From CAYJDR01 sp964368965 (GTDB lineage: Bacteria > Chrysiogenota > Deferribacteres > Deferribacterales > Mucispirillaceae): a DNA stretch of 24,244 nt. Of the stretch, positions 1-5,761 are shown piece after piece. Below the pieces are notes generated by a model. The model had not been told where the DNA came from. It saw only the letters and a program-made list of their open reading frames with translations, and ran no database searches. The stretch is from NCBI GenBank assembly GCA_964368965.1, contig CAYJDR010000032.1, positions 1 to 24,244 on the forward strand, written 5' to 3'. The position numbers were made by a program, and so were the translations under genes. How positions within the stretch are numbered: position 1 is the stretch's first letter; each line of letters starts with the position of its first letter.

Positions 1-46
1 TATCCACGCAAAAGAAAGTATTAGTTCACTATTCAACGGTGAGTAA
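1..46 (+). CDS. prs: Ribose-phosphate pyrophosphokinase, C-terminal end only
   Basis: The frame from base 2 reads IHAKESISSLFNGE and stops at TAA 44-46. The pattern IH..ESIS.LF is the usual extreme C-terminus of Prs, which makes PRPP from ribose 5-phosphate and ATP (E. coli Prs ends with a very similar NEESISAMF stretch). Prs commonly sits just upstream of pth, often with rplY between; here the two genes are only 6 bases apart with no rplY. Only 14 residues are visible, so the call rests on this short match and on gene order. Confidence 0.6.
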   Translation, partial: IHAKESISSLFNGE

Positions 47-52
47 TATTTA

Positions 53-619
53 ATGATAAAATTAGTCGTAGGGTTAGGTAACCCTGGTGCAAAGTATGAC
101 ATGACACGCCACAATATTGGCTTCATGGTTATTGATAAACTAGCAGAGGCTATCCAGCTTGACTTTCGCAATAGCGACAAGTTCAGCGGGCTTGTTGCCA
201 CGCATGAGGGGGAAGAGCGCATATACTTCCTGAAGCCGACAACTTATATGAACTTGTCGGGCAATTCGGTGTATAGTTTAGCATCATACTTTAAGGTATC
301 GCCTAGTGAAATAATGGTGATACACGACGAAATGAATATAGACTACGGCAGAGTTAAGCTTAAAGTTGGCGGCTCTGCTGGTGGTCATAATGGTATATCG
401 TCTATGATACAGCAGTTGAGTGCGAGCGATTTTTTACGCTTGAAGATGGGTATCGGTAGGCGCTCTGACGGTGGCGACGTTACAGGCCATGTGCTTGGCA
501 AGTTCGCACCAGAGGAGAAAAAGCACTTAGATGAGTTCCTTGAGCTAGGTGCTAAAGCAGTTATGCAAGTTTTTGAGAAGGGCGTGTTAAAAGCGATGAA
601 TGATATAAACCGTTTATAA
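53..619 (+). CDS. pth: Peptidyl-tRNA hydrolase
   Basis: Pth frees tRNA from peptidyl-tRNAs that drop off the ribosome, in the cytoplasm. The 188-residue product has normal family length and all catalytic and binding residues: N10 in GLGNPG, the catalytic H20 in RHNIG, N67 in TYMNLSG, D92 in IHDEMN and N113 in GGHNGI. The start is the first ATG; a modest GGTGAG ribosome-binding site lies about 9 bases upstream, overlapping the end of prs, which suggests translational coupling. The stop codon lies inside the inverted repeat TATAAAC-C-GTTTATA (604-618). hppA follows after 63 bases. Confidence 0.97.
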   Translation: MIKLVVGLGNPGAKYDMTRHNIGFMVIDKLAEAIQLDFRNSDKFSGLVATHEGEERIYFLKPTTYMNLSGNSVYSLASYFKVSPSEIMVIHDEMNIDYGRVKLKVGGSAGGHNGISSMIQQLSASDFLRLKMGIGRRSDGGDVTGHVLGKFAPEEKKHLDEFLELGAKAVMQVFEKGVLKAMNDINRL

Positions 620-643
620 CTACCCTTTTTAATATGATATCAA

Positions 644-658
644 AAAGCGACACGCTTT
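644..658 (+). promoter_or_regulatory. Small hairpin just upstream of the hppA ribosome-binding site
   Basis: AAAGCG (644-649) and CGCTTT (653-658) form a perfect 6-bp stem with loop ACA, 12 bases before the strong AAGGAGGT site (671-678) of hppA. No T-run follows, so it is not a normal terminator. It may protect the 5' end of hppA mRNA or affect initiation; this is inference from position only. Confidence 0.3.
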
Positions 659-682
659 AAAGATATATATAAGGAGGTTGTC

Positions 683-2725
683 ATGGAAATGACTCAGTTA
701 ATGTACCTAGCACCTGTTTTAGGGTTGGTGGGTATTTGTACGGCGTTTTTTATCTACAGCTCAATGAAGAAAGAGCCTGTTGGTAACGAAACGATGAAAG
801 AACTATCTACAGCGATAAACGAAGGCGCAATGGCGTTTTTGTTTAGAGAGTACAGAGTTCTTGCAATATTCGTAGCAGTAGTTATGGTGTTGATGCTACT
901 CGCTCCTGATTTAGGCTTCAAAACAATGCTTGCATTCTTATTTGGTGCGGTTTGTTCTGTTGCTGCTGGTTATTTTGGTATGCAATCTGCTACTAACGCA
1001 AACGTTAGAACATCAGAAGCAGCACGCTCTAGCGGTATCGCTAAGGCGTTAATGGTTTCTTTCAATGGTGGGGCAGTTATGGGTCTTGCTGTTGCATCAC
1101 TAGGCTTACTTGGTGTAAGTATTCTTTATTTATTATTAGGCGATCTTGAAAACGTTAAATATATCAACGGGTTTGCAATGGGCGCTTCAAGCTCTGCATT
1201 GTTTTCACGTGTTGGTGGCGGTATTTACACAAAAGCTGCTGACGTTGGTGCTGACCTTGTTGGTAAAGTAGAAGCTGGTATCCCTGAGGATGACCCTCGC
1301 AACCCTGGCGTTATCGCTGATAACGTGGGCGACAACGTGGGTGATATCGCAGGTATGGGCGCTGATATTTTCGAGTCATACGCTGGCTCTATCATCGCAA
1401 CAATCGCTATCGCTGCAACTGCTAGCGCTTCACTTATCGGCATGATCGGTATCGAAGGTGCAACTACTGAAGTTTCACGCTCTACATTAATGTTCGTTCC
1501 ACTATTGCTTGCTATGCTTGGTTTAGTGGCTTCTATCATCGGTGTTTTATCTATCCGTGTTCTTAAAAATATCGACCCAGCAGCAGCGTTGCGTTATGCT
1601 ACGTTTATCGGTGCTGGCTTATTCTTAGTGTTCGCATATGTTGTTACATCTTTAATGATGGGCATTTCTATAAACGTATTCCTAGCAGTATTAATCGGTA
1701 CTGTTGCTGGTACATTAATCGGCTTAGTTACAGAGTATTACACATCTAGCAAACCTATGATGCGCATCTCTAACGCATCAAAAACTGGCCCAGCTACAAA
1801 CGTTATCCAAGGTATCGCTGTTGGTTTAGAGTCAACTATTTGGCCTATCTTAATCATCTGTGTTGCTATCTTCGTTGGTAACGAGGTTGCTGGCTTATAC
1901 GGTATCGGTATCGCTGCTGTTGGTATGCTTGCGACAGTTGGTGTAACTATGACAGTTGACGCATACGGCCCTATCGCAGATAACGCTGGCGGTATCTCTG
2001 AAATGGCAGGCTTAGGACCTGATGTTCGTAAAATCACAGACAGCCTTGACGCACTAGGTAACACTACTGCTGCAATGGGTAAAGGGTTTGCGATCGGTTC
2101 TGCTGCATTAACTGCACTAGCACTATTCTCTGCTTACGCATCTACAGCACAAGTTGCTACAATAGATTTAATGAAACCTGAAGTTATCATCGGCGCGTTC
2201 ATCGGTGGTTTACTACCGTTCGTAGTTGGCGCAATGACAATGACATCAGTTGGTAAAGCGGCACAAAGCATGGTTGACGAAATCCGTCGCCAGTTCCGTG
2301 AAATCCCTGGCTTGTTAGAGGGTAAACCAGGCGTTAAACCTGACTCTAAAACTTGTATCGACATTTCAACAAAAGCAGCACTACGTGAAATGATCCTACC
2401 AGGTATCTTAGCAGCTGTTGCTCCTGTTTTAGTGGGCTTTATCTTAGGTAAAGAAGCACTAGGCGGTATGCTAGGTGGCGCTACTATCACAGGCGTGTTG
2501 CTTGCACTACTAATGGCTAACGCTGGTGGCGCATGGGATAACGCTAAAAAAGCTATCGAAAAAGGCGACGTAGAAGGCGAGTCTAAAGGTGGCGAAGCTC
2601 ACAAAGCAGCTGTAGTTGGTGACACTATCGGTGACCCATTCAAAGATACGTCTGGGCCGGCGATGAATATTCTCATAAAGCTTATGAGTATTGTTGCGTT
2701 AGTCATAGCTCCTTTATTAATTTAA
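683..2725 (+). CDS. hppA: Membrane pyrophosphatase, K+-dependent, probable Na+-pumping type
   Basis: Integral membrane PPase (680 aa, about 16 helices) that couples PPi hydrolysis to cation export. The substrate-site motif D187-x7-K195-x-E197 (in ADVGADLVGKVEAG) and the metal-binding Asp series D213, D217 and D221 are intact. GNTTAAMGKG carries Ala463 and Gly466 where K+-independent enzymes have Lys and Thr, so the enzyme should need K+. The ion-gate Glu is E231 in GADIFESYAGS, the earlier position used by Na+-PPases, with Gly235 four residues later where plant-type H+-PPases have Glu. Na+ (or Na+/H+) pumping is therefore the best inference; it is not proven. A strong AAGGAGGT site lies 4 bases before the ATG. 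The family name hppA is used loosely. The gene ends in a structured repeat that may act as its 3' UTR. Confidence 0.95.
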   Translation: MEMTQLMYLAPVLGLVGICTAFFIYSSMKKEPVGNETMKELSTAINEGAMAFLFREYRVLAIFVAVVMVLMLLAPDLGFKTMLAFLFGAVCSVAAGYFGMQSATNANVRTSEAARSSGIAKALMVSFNGGAVMGLAVASLGLLGVSILYLLLGDLENVKYINGFAMGASSSALFSRVGGGIYTKAADVGADLVGKVEAGIPEDDPRNPGVIADNVGDNVGDIAGMGADIFESYAGSIIATIAIAATASASLIGMIGIEGATTEVSRSTLMFVPLLLAMLGLVASIIGVLSIRVLKNIDPAAALRYATFIGAGLFLVFAYVVTSLMMGISINVFLAVLIGTVAGTLIGLVTEYYTSSKPMMRISNASKTGPATNVIQGIAVGLESTIWPILIICVAIFVGNEVAGLYGIGIAAVGMLATVGVTMTVDAYGPIADNAGGISEMAGLGPDVRKITDSLDALGNTTAAMGKGFAIGSAALTALALFSAYASTAQVATIDLMKPEVIIGAFIGGLLPFVVGAMTMTSVGKAAQSMVDEIRRQFREIPGLLEGKPGVKPDSKTCIDISTKAALREMILPGILAAVAPVLVGFILGKEALGGMLGGATITGVLLALLMANAGGAWDNAKKAIEKGDVEGESKGGEAHKAAVVGDTIGDPFKDTSGPAMNILIKLMSIVALVIAPLLI

Positions 2726-2730
2726 GGTTC

Positions 2731-2834
2731 TTTTTCCGCAATACGTTGTTATTTAAAAAACCTCTAGGTCATTTACGCTAAGCTTGTGTAAACTCCCGTC
2801 GAGGTTTTTTAAGCCGCCTAGTCTTGCGAAAAAA
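2731..2834 (+). repeat. Structured 3' element, copy 1 (after hppA)
   Basis: The element starts 6 bases after the hppA stop and runs in the same sense. Outer stem: 2731-2741 with 2824-2834 (10 of 11 pairs, TTTTTcCGCAA with TTGCGaAAAAA). Middle stem: 2753-2764 with 2801-2812 (12 bp, ending in a T-run, so it could also act as a terminator in both directions). Central hairpin: TTTAC (2772-2776) with GTAAA (2788-2792). Blocks shared with the copies at 5635-5761 and 22136-22247: CGTTGTTAT 2744-2752, TCATTTAC 2769-2776, GTAAACTCC 2788-2796 and GCCTAG 2816-2821. Confidence 0.7.
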
Positions 2835-2911
2835 TCTTCCTTAAATTGTATGTTTGGTGGTTATCGCATTAAATCACGCATTTAAGGTTTTTACGTTACT
2901 ACACATAAATC

Positions 2912-2937
2912 AAGCCCGTTCGCAAGGACGGGCTTTT
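2912..2937 (+). terminator. Rho-independent terminator
   Basis: AAGCCCGT (2912-2919) pairs with ACGGGCTT (2928-2935) around the loop TCGCAAGG, followed by two more T. It lies 187 bases after the hppA stop and is the first standard G+C-rich terminator on this strand. A second, AT-rich inverted repeat CCTTAAAT / ATTTAAGG (2839-2846 / 2879-2886) followed by TTTTT precedes it. Confidence 0.7.
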
Positions 2938-2941
2938 ACTA

Positions 2942-2970
2942 TTGACAAACACACTGTCGAAACATAAATT
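2942..2970 (+). promoter_or_regulatory. Candidate sigma70-type promoter for a short transcript
   Basis: A consensus TTGACA (2942-2947) is followed by 17 bases and TAAATT (2965-2970, 4 of 6 matches). It lies directly after one terminator and about 75 bases before another, with no long reading frame between. Seen by eye; not confirmed. Confidence 0.45.
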
Positions 2971-2976
2971 AAAGGT

Positions 2977-3074
2977 ATATAGTTTAGTTATGATAAGTAA
3001 AAATCCTTTGCTTTCATAAGCATCACACCCTTTCTATTTTGGATAAAGCTCACTTTGAATAGGTGGGCTTTTTT
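2977..3074 (+). ncRNA. Candidate small RNA or orphan short transcript
   Basis: This is the stretch of about 98 bases from the expected start of the TTGACA promoter (2942-2970) to the T-run of the hairpin at 3046-3074. The only reading frame that stands out is a 9-codon ATG frame from 2990 (MISKNPLLS) without a clear ribosome-binding site. It matches no RNA family I recognise. The downstream protein gene is on the opposite strand, so this is not a leader for it; it could give an RNA antisense to the 3' end of the metal-exporter transcript. Confidence 0.25.
3046..3074 (+). terminator. Rho-independent terminator
   Basis: AAGCTCAC (3046-3053) pairs with GTGGGCTT (3063-3070) with one T-G pair, and a T-run extends to 3074. 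On the minus strand the hairpin has no good T-run, so it reads best as a plus-strand terminator. Confidence 0.65.
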
Positions 3075-3083
3075 ATGTTGCCC

Positions 3084-3109
3084 ATAACGAGTGGAGCGGT
3101 GCTATTTAG
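3084..3109 (-). repeat. Partial copy of the structured 3' element (after the metal exporter)
   Basis: On the minus strand, 12 bases past the stop codon of the gene at 3122-4069, CTAAATAGCAC (3109-3099) is followed after 9 bases by CGTTAT (3089-3084). The same two blocks, with similar spacing, begin the element copy at 22136. The central hairpin and the right-hand blocks are absent, so this is a fragment at best, or chance. Confidence 0.35.
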
Positions 3110-3121
3110 CATAATTTTAAG

Positions 3122-4069
3122 CTACTTCCCTCTGATTTCCCTCAAGCCTTGGTTGATATAGCCAGCGTTGCAACACATTTGCTTTTCTTGCTTTGTTTCG
3201 TGTTCGCATGGCTCTGGGTGTATGATGATGTCGGCGTTCGGCACTTCTTTCTTGATAGCTTCTTCGATGTTGTCGATCAAGTCATGCACGCTTTTTAGTG
3301 ATAAGTCACGGCAGAGTGTCATGTGCATGTCGATAAAAACGCCGTTACCTGATGAGCGTGTACGGATATCGTGGAACTCGCAATGCATCTTCTCTGAAAA
3401 CGAGTTTAGCACGTCATTTATTTTCTCAAAGTCTTCGTCGTCAATCTTGTTATCTAACAATATCTTACTGACGTCTAACCCTAGCTTTAATGCTGAATAC
3501 ATAATATATATACCGATCAAGCCAGCTATGATAGGGTCGATAAATGTCCACCCTGAGAACTTCATCACGACAAGTGCAATCAAAATTCCTGCGTTCGTAT
3601 ATAAGTCAATCGCATAGTGCATTGCGTCGGCTTCAAGCACGGTTGAGTTGGTTGCCTTTGCGACACGCTTCATGTAGATGGTTAAAAACGCGGTTGCAAC
3701 TATTGATATAACCATGACGTATATCGCAACTGATGGGATATCCTCATATGTGTTCGCTTGCAGCTTATTCCACGCTGATACCACGAGGAAAACGCCAGTA
3801 CCTAGTATGATGATTGATTGCATTAACGCTGCGAGTGCCTCAAACTTGCCATGCCCGAAGTTGTGCATGTCGTCTGCTGGCGAGTCCGACTTTTTCAACG
3901 CAACAAAGTTGAACGCTGATGTAAGCATATCTAACACAGAGTCGATAGCAGAAGATATAACGGCAAGCGAGCCTGTCATTATGCCAACTGTAATCTTCAT
4001 CACGGCTAGCGACAGCGCAACCGACATAGCAATAAGTGGCGTTTTAGATTTCGAGTTATTATCTATCAT
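3122..4069 (-). CDS. Cation diffusion facilitator (FieF-like Zn/Fe/Cd exporter)
   Basis: Inner-membrane divalent metal/H+ antiporter of the CDF family, 315 aa with six helices and a cytoplasmic C-terminal domain. The transport-site pattern is D43-x3-D47 in helix II (SAIDSVLD) and H151-x3-D155 in helix V (HYAID), the DDHD set of Zn/Fe/Cd exporters such as FieF; Mn-type CDFs have Asp in place of the His. FGHGKFE (71-77) is also family-typical. The tail from H284 (HPEPCEH) carries C288, H290, C299 and C300, more than usual, and may bind metal. The ATG overlaps the stop of the upstream gene (ATGA), so the two are translationally coupled. The exact metal is not determined. Confidence 0.9.
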   Translation of the reverse strand: MIDNNSKSKTPLIAMSVALSLAVMKITVGIMTGSLAVISSAIDSVLDMLTSAFNFVALKKSDSPADDMHNFGHGKFEALAALMQSIIILGTGVFLVVSAWNKLQANTYEDIPSVAIYVMVISIVATAFLTIYMKRVAKATNSTVLEADAMHYAIDLYTNAGILIALVVMKFSGWTFIDPIIAGLIGIYIMYSALKLGLDVSKILLDNKIDDEDFEKINDVLNSFSEKMHCEFHDIRTRSSGNGVFIDMHMTLCRDLSLKSVHDLIDNIEEAIKKEVPNADIIIHPEPCEHETKQEKQMCCNAGYINQGLREIRGK

Positions 4070-4968
4070 GCTTTATCCTGTGTTAGCCATTTCGGTTTAT
4101 ACCATATGCTGAACAGCCCCATCATTGCCACCGTTACTAACATCATCGGCTCGATTAGCACAAATAGTGCTATAGCTGTCCTAAACAGCCTTGATAAGTT
4201 GAAGCGATCGCAAATTTGTGTAACTAGTTGCACACCTTGGTATAGGTATAATAGTGTGAATATTATCAACGTGTTATACGATATGTATTTAGTGACTTCC
4301 GTATCAATCAATATGCAAAATCCGCCGACGATTAAGCCCCACACGAGCATTTCAGGCAGTTTAAATTCACGCTTGATAGGCATGTTGTTTGCATCGAGTA
4401 GTGGTGTGGATTTATCGGCTACAAACACGGATAAGCTAATAAGTATGTAGCTTATCGCAGGTGTGATGAGCGCCATAGAGCGTGCGACTTTTTCGCCGTT
4501 GTCACGCAGGTATTCAACGCTTTCGTAGTTTGGTGCGTCTATTGCTACATCTTTGAACGGTTCAAGTAGTATGTTTATGCTATCAAGCATGTGTGATTGC
4601 ACGGCAGCGAGCCATTCAGGCGACACGAGTAGTAGTGTAGCTGTGATAGCTGTGATTGGTAGCGGTGCGAACACGGCTGGCACGTATGCTGGAGCATTTG
4701 CACGCGCTCTAAAATGTATGAGGAACAGTACCGGCACAAGCACGATGATAGCGAACCAGAGTGTTTGCATAGGTTCGAAAACGCTAGTGATGACGAGCAA
4801 CCCAAGCGATATCATATCGGTTTGTTTAGTTCTGTCTGTGCTAACGAGGTAGCGTGCGAGGAAAATCGGTGCGATAATTACTGATGCAAGCGCCATTTGT
4901 GGAAATATGAACATGCAGTAAAACAATAAAAGACTAGTAGCTGGTTGTAATAATATAAAGTAATTCAT
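4066..4968 (-). CDS. DUF2232-like polytopic membrane protein
   Basis: A hydrophobic protein of about 300 aa with roughly eight membrane segments, resembling the DUF2232/YybS family of unknown function; the match is from general appearance and is moderate. An open frame extends upstream to 5172, but those 68 extra residues are a Cys/Phe-rich translation of AT-rich DNA that also holds a palindrome, so I chose the ATG at 4968 (MNYFILLQPATS), which gives normal family length. No ribosome-binding site precedes it, but TATAAT lies 6 bases upstream (4975-4980), which would fit a leaderless message. It overlaps the metal exporter by 4 bases. In several lineages DUF2232 genes lie next to rpsR; here it lies several kb away. 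Confidence 0.6.
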   Translation of the reverse strand: MNYFILLQPATSLLLFYCMFIFPQMALASVIIAPIFLARYLVSTDRTKQTDMISLGLLVITSVFEPMQTLWFAIIVLVPVLFLIHFRARANAPAYVPAVFAPLPITAITATLLLVSPEWLAAVQSHMLDSINILLEPFKDVAIDAPNYESVEYLRDNGEKVARSMALITPAISYILISLSVFVADKSTPLLDANNMPIKREFKLPEMLVWGLIVGGFCILIDTEVTKYISYNTLIIFTLLYLYQGVQLVTQICDRFNLSRLFRTAIALFVLIEPMMLVTVAMMGLFSIWYKPKWLTQDKA

Positions 4969-4974
4969 GCACGG

Positions 4975-5003
4975 ATTATACAACAAAATATTTGCACTCG
5001 TAA
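4975..5003 (-). promoter_or_regulatory. Candidate promoter for the DUF2232-metal exporter operon
   Basis: A perfect TATAAT on the minus strand (4975-4980) with a weak -35 TTACGA (4998-5003) at 17 bases. Transcription would start at or very near the ATG at 4968. Confidence 0.4.
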
Positions 5004-5137
5004 ATAGAAATGTTACGCTGTGAAAGAAAATGTTGCAAAGTGTAAGCGAAACTACGCAAGTGTTGCTAGTGTATAGGAAAATAAATAGAGTATAACTCAT
5101 AATTGCACTAAAGCCGTTCGTAAAATATAATGAAGAG

Positions 5138-5153
5138 CAGACAAAATTGTCTG
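5138..5153. promoter_or_regulatory. Palindrome, candidate operator
   Basis: CAGACAA-AA-TTGTCTG is a perfect 7-bp inverted repeat with a 2-base centre, 21 bases before the candidate -35 of the ABM monooxygenase gene. The size and symmetry suit a dimeric repressor or activator. No regulator gene adjoins it, so the binding protein is unknown. Confidence 0.4.
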
Positions 5154-5174
5154 TACGGATAAATATATCCATAA

Positions 5175-5203
5175 TTGATTTTAATTTAATTTAGGAGTAT
5201 TGT
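5175..5203 (+). promoter_or_regulatory. Candidate promoter for the ABM monooxygenase gene
   Basis: TTGATT (5175-5180), 17 bases, TATTGT (5198-5203); each box matches 4 of 6 consensus bases. This leaves a 5' UTR of about 50 bases before the AAGGAG site at 5244-5249. Confidence 0.4.
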
Positions 5204-5258
5204 TCCGTTATCAGCTGAAAACACTAAAACCACAGAAGAAAAAAAGGAGATTAAGACT

Positions 5259-5549
5259 ATGAAAAATTTATCATTAGTAGCTATTGTGAAAGCTAAACCA
5301 GAGCAAAAGGAATTTATTAAAAACGAAATTTTTAAACTAATCCCTATTACACGTGAAGAGAAAGGGTGTATCAACTACAATCTTTTTGAAGATGATAGAG
5401 ATAGCTCTCGCTTTGTATTACAGGAAAACTGGGCAAGCTATGAAGATTGGCAAGCACATATGAACAACGACCATATGGTTAACTATATCGAGGTCACAAA
5501 AGATGCAGTTGAAAACTGGGAACTTATTGAGCTAACTCAGCTAGACTAA
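5259..5549 (+). CDS. ABM-family (YgiN-like) putative quinol monooxygenase
   Basis: A 96-residue protein with the ferredoxin-like dimeric alpha/beta-barrel pattern of the antibiotic biosynthesis monooxygenase family: an opening strand SLVAIVKAKPEQKE, then EEKGCINYNLFED, FVLQENWASYEDWQAH, and the helix beginning with HM near residue 70. Members include YgiN-type quinol oxidoreductases and cofactor-free monooxygenases; the substrate cannot be read from sequence. AAGGAG lies 9 bases before the ATG, and a clear terminator follows, so it is a single-gene unit. A palindrome and candidate promoter upstream suggest specific regulation, perhaps by redox or toxic quinones (inference). Confidence 0.85.
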   Translation: MKNLSLVAIVKAKPEQKEFIKNEIFKLIPITREEKGCINYNLFEDDRDSSRFVLQENWASYEDWQAHMNNDHMVNYIEVTKDAVENWELIELTQLD

Positions 5550-5560
5550 TTTATAGAGAT

Positions 5561-5590
5561 GCATCCTTATATTTTAAGGGTGCTTTTTTT
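5561..5590 (+). terminator. Rho-independent terminator of the ABM gene
   Basis: GCATCCTT (5561-5568) pairs with AAGGGTGC (5576-5583, one T-G pair) around a 7-base loop, followed by seven T (5584-5590). Confidence 0.85.
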
Positions 5591-5634
5591 ATTTTTTTGA
5601 GTGGCATTGAAAAAGGCAAACACCACCAATACGG

Positions 5635-5761
5635 AAACTAACATAAGATTTTCTAGCTTCTGCTAGGCAACCGAACGATAGCCGACGCAGTGTACAGGAA
5701 ACGTACATGAGGAGGCTATTGCGAGGGTAACACCGCAGAAGCTAAAAAGATATGTTAGTTT
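5635..5761 (-). repeat. Structured 3' element, copy 2 (after the IclR gene)
   Basis: The best-formed copy, read on the minus strand in the sense of the IclR gene. Outer stem: AAACTAACATA (5635-5645) with TATGTTAGTTT (5751-5761), 11 bp, containing the IclR stop codon. Next stem: TAGCTTCTGC (5654-5663) with GCAGAAGCTA (5735-5744), 10 bp perfect. Middle stem: ATAGCC (5678-5683) with GGCTAT (5714-5719), plus GCA/TGC. Central hairpin: TGTAC (5691-5695) with GTACA (5703-5707) around a 7-base loop. Minus-strand blocks: CGGTGTTAC 5735-5727, TCATGTAC 5710-5703, GTACACTGC 5695-5687, CCTAG 5667-5663. The 11-bp outer arm is not seen in the other copies. Confidence 0.75.

Noticed and set aside
4969..5172. 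N-terminal extension (68 residues) of the DUF2232-like protein
   Set aside because: Cys/Phe/Ser-rich translation of AT-rich DNA, contains a palindrome and lies against the opposite promoter; family length fits the ATG at 4968.
5720..5740. T-box-like sequence (AGGGTAACACCGC resembles AGGGTGGNACCGC)
   Set aside because: Two core mismatches, no specifier stem and no downstream aminoacyl-tRNA or amino-acid gene on that strand; explained better as part of the structured repeat.
5635..5761. Known riboswitch, SRP RNA, RNase P RNA or tmRNA
   Set aside because: None of their conserved cores (for example GGAAGCAGCC of SRP RNA, or GAGGAAAGTCC of RNase P RNA) is present, and homologous copies at two other 3' ends argue for a repeat family.
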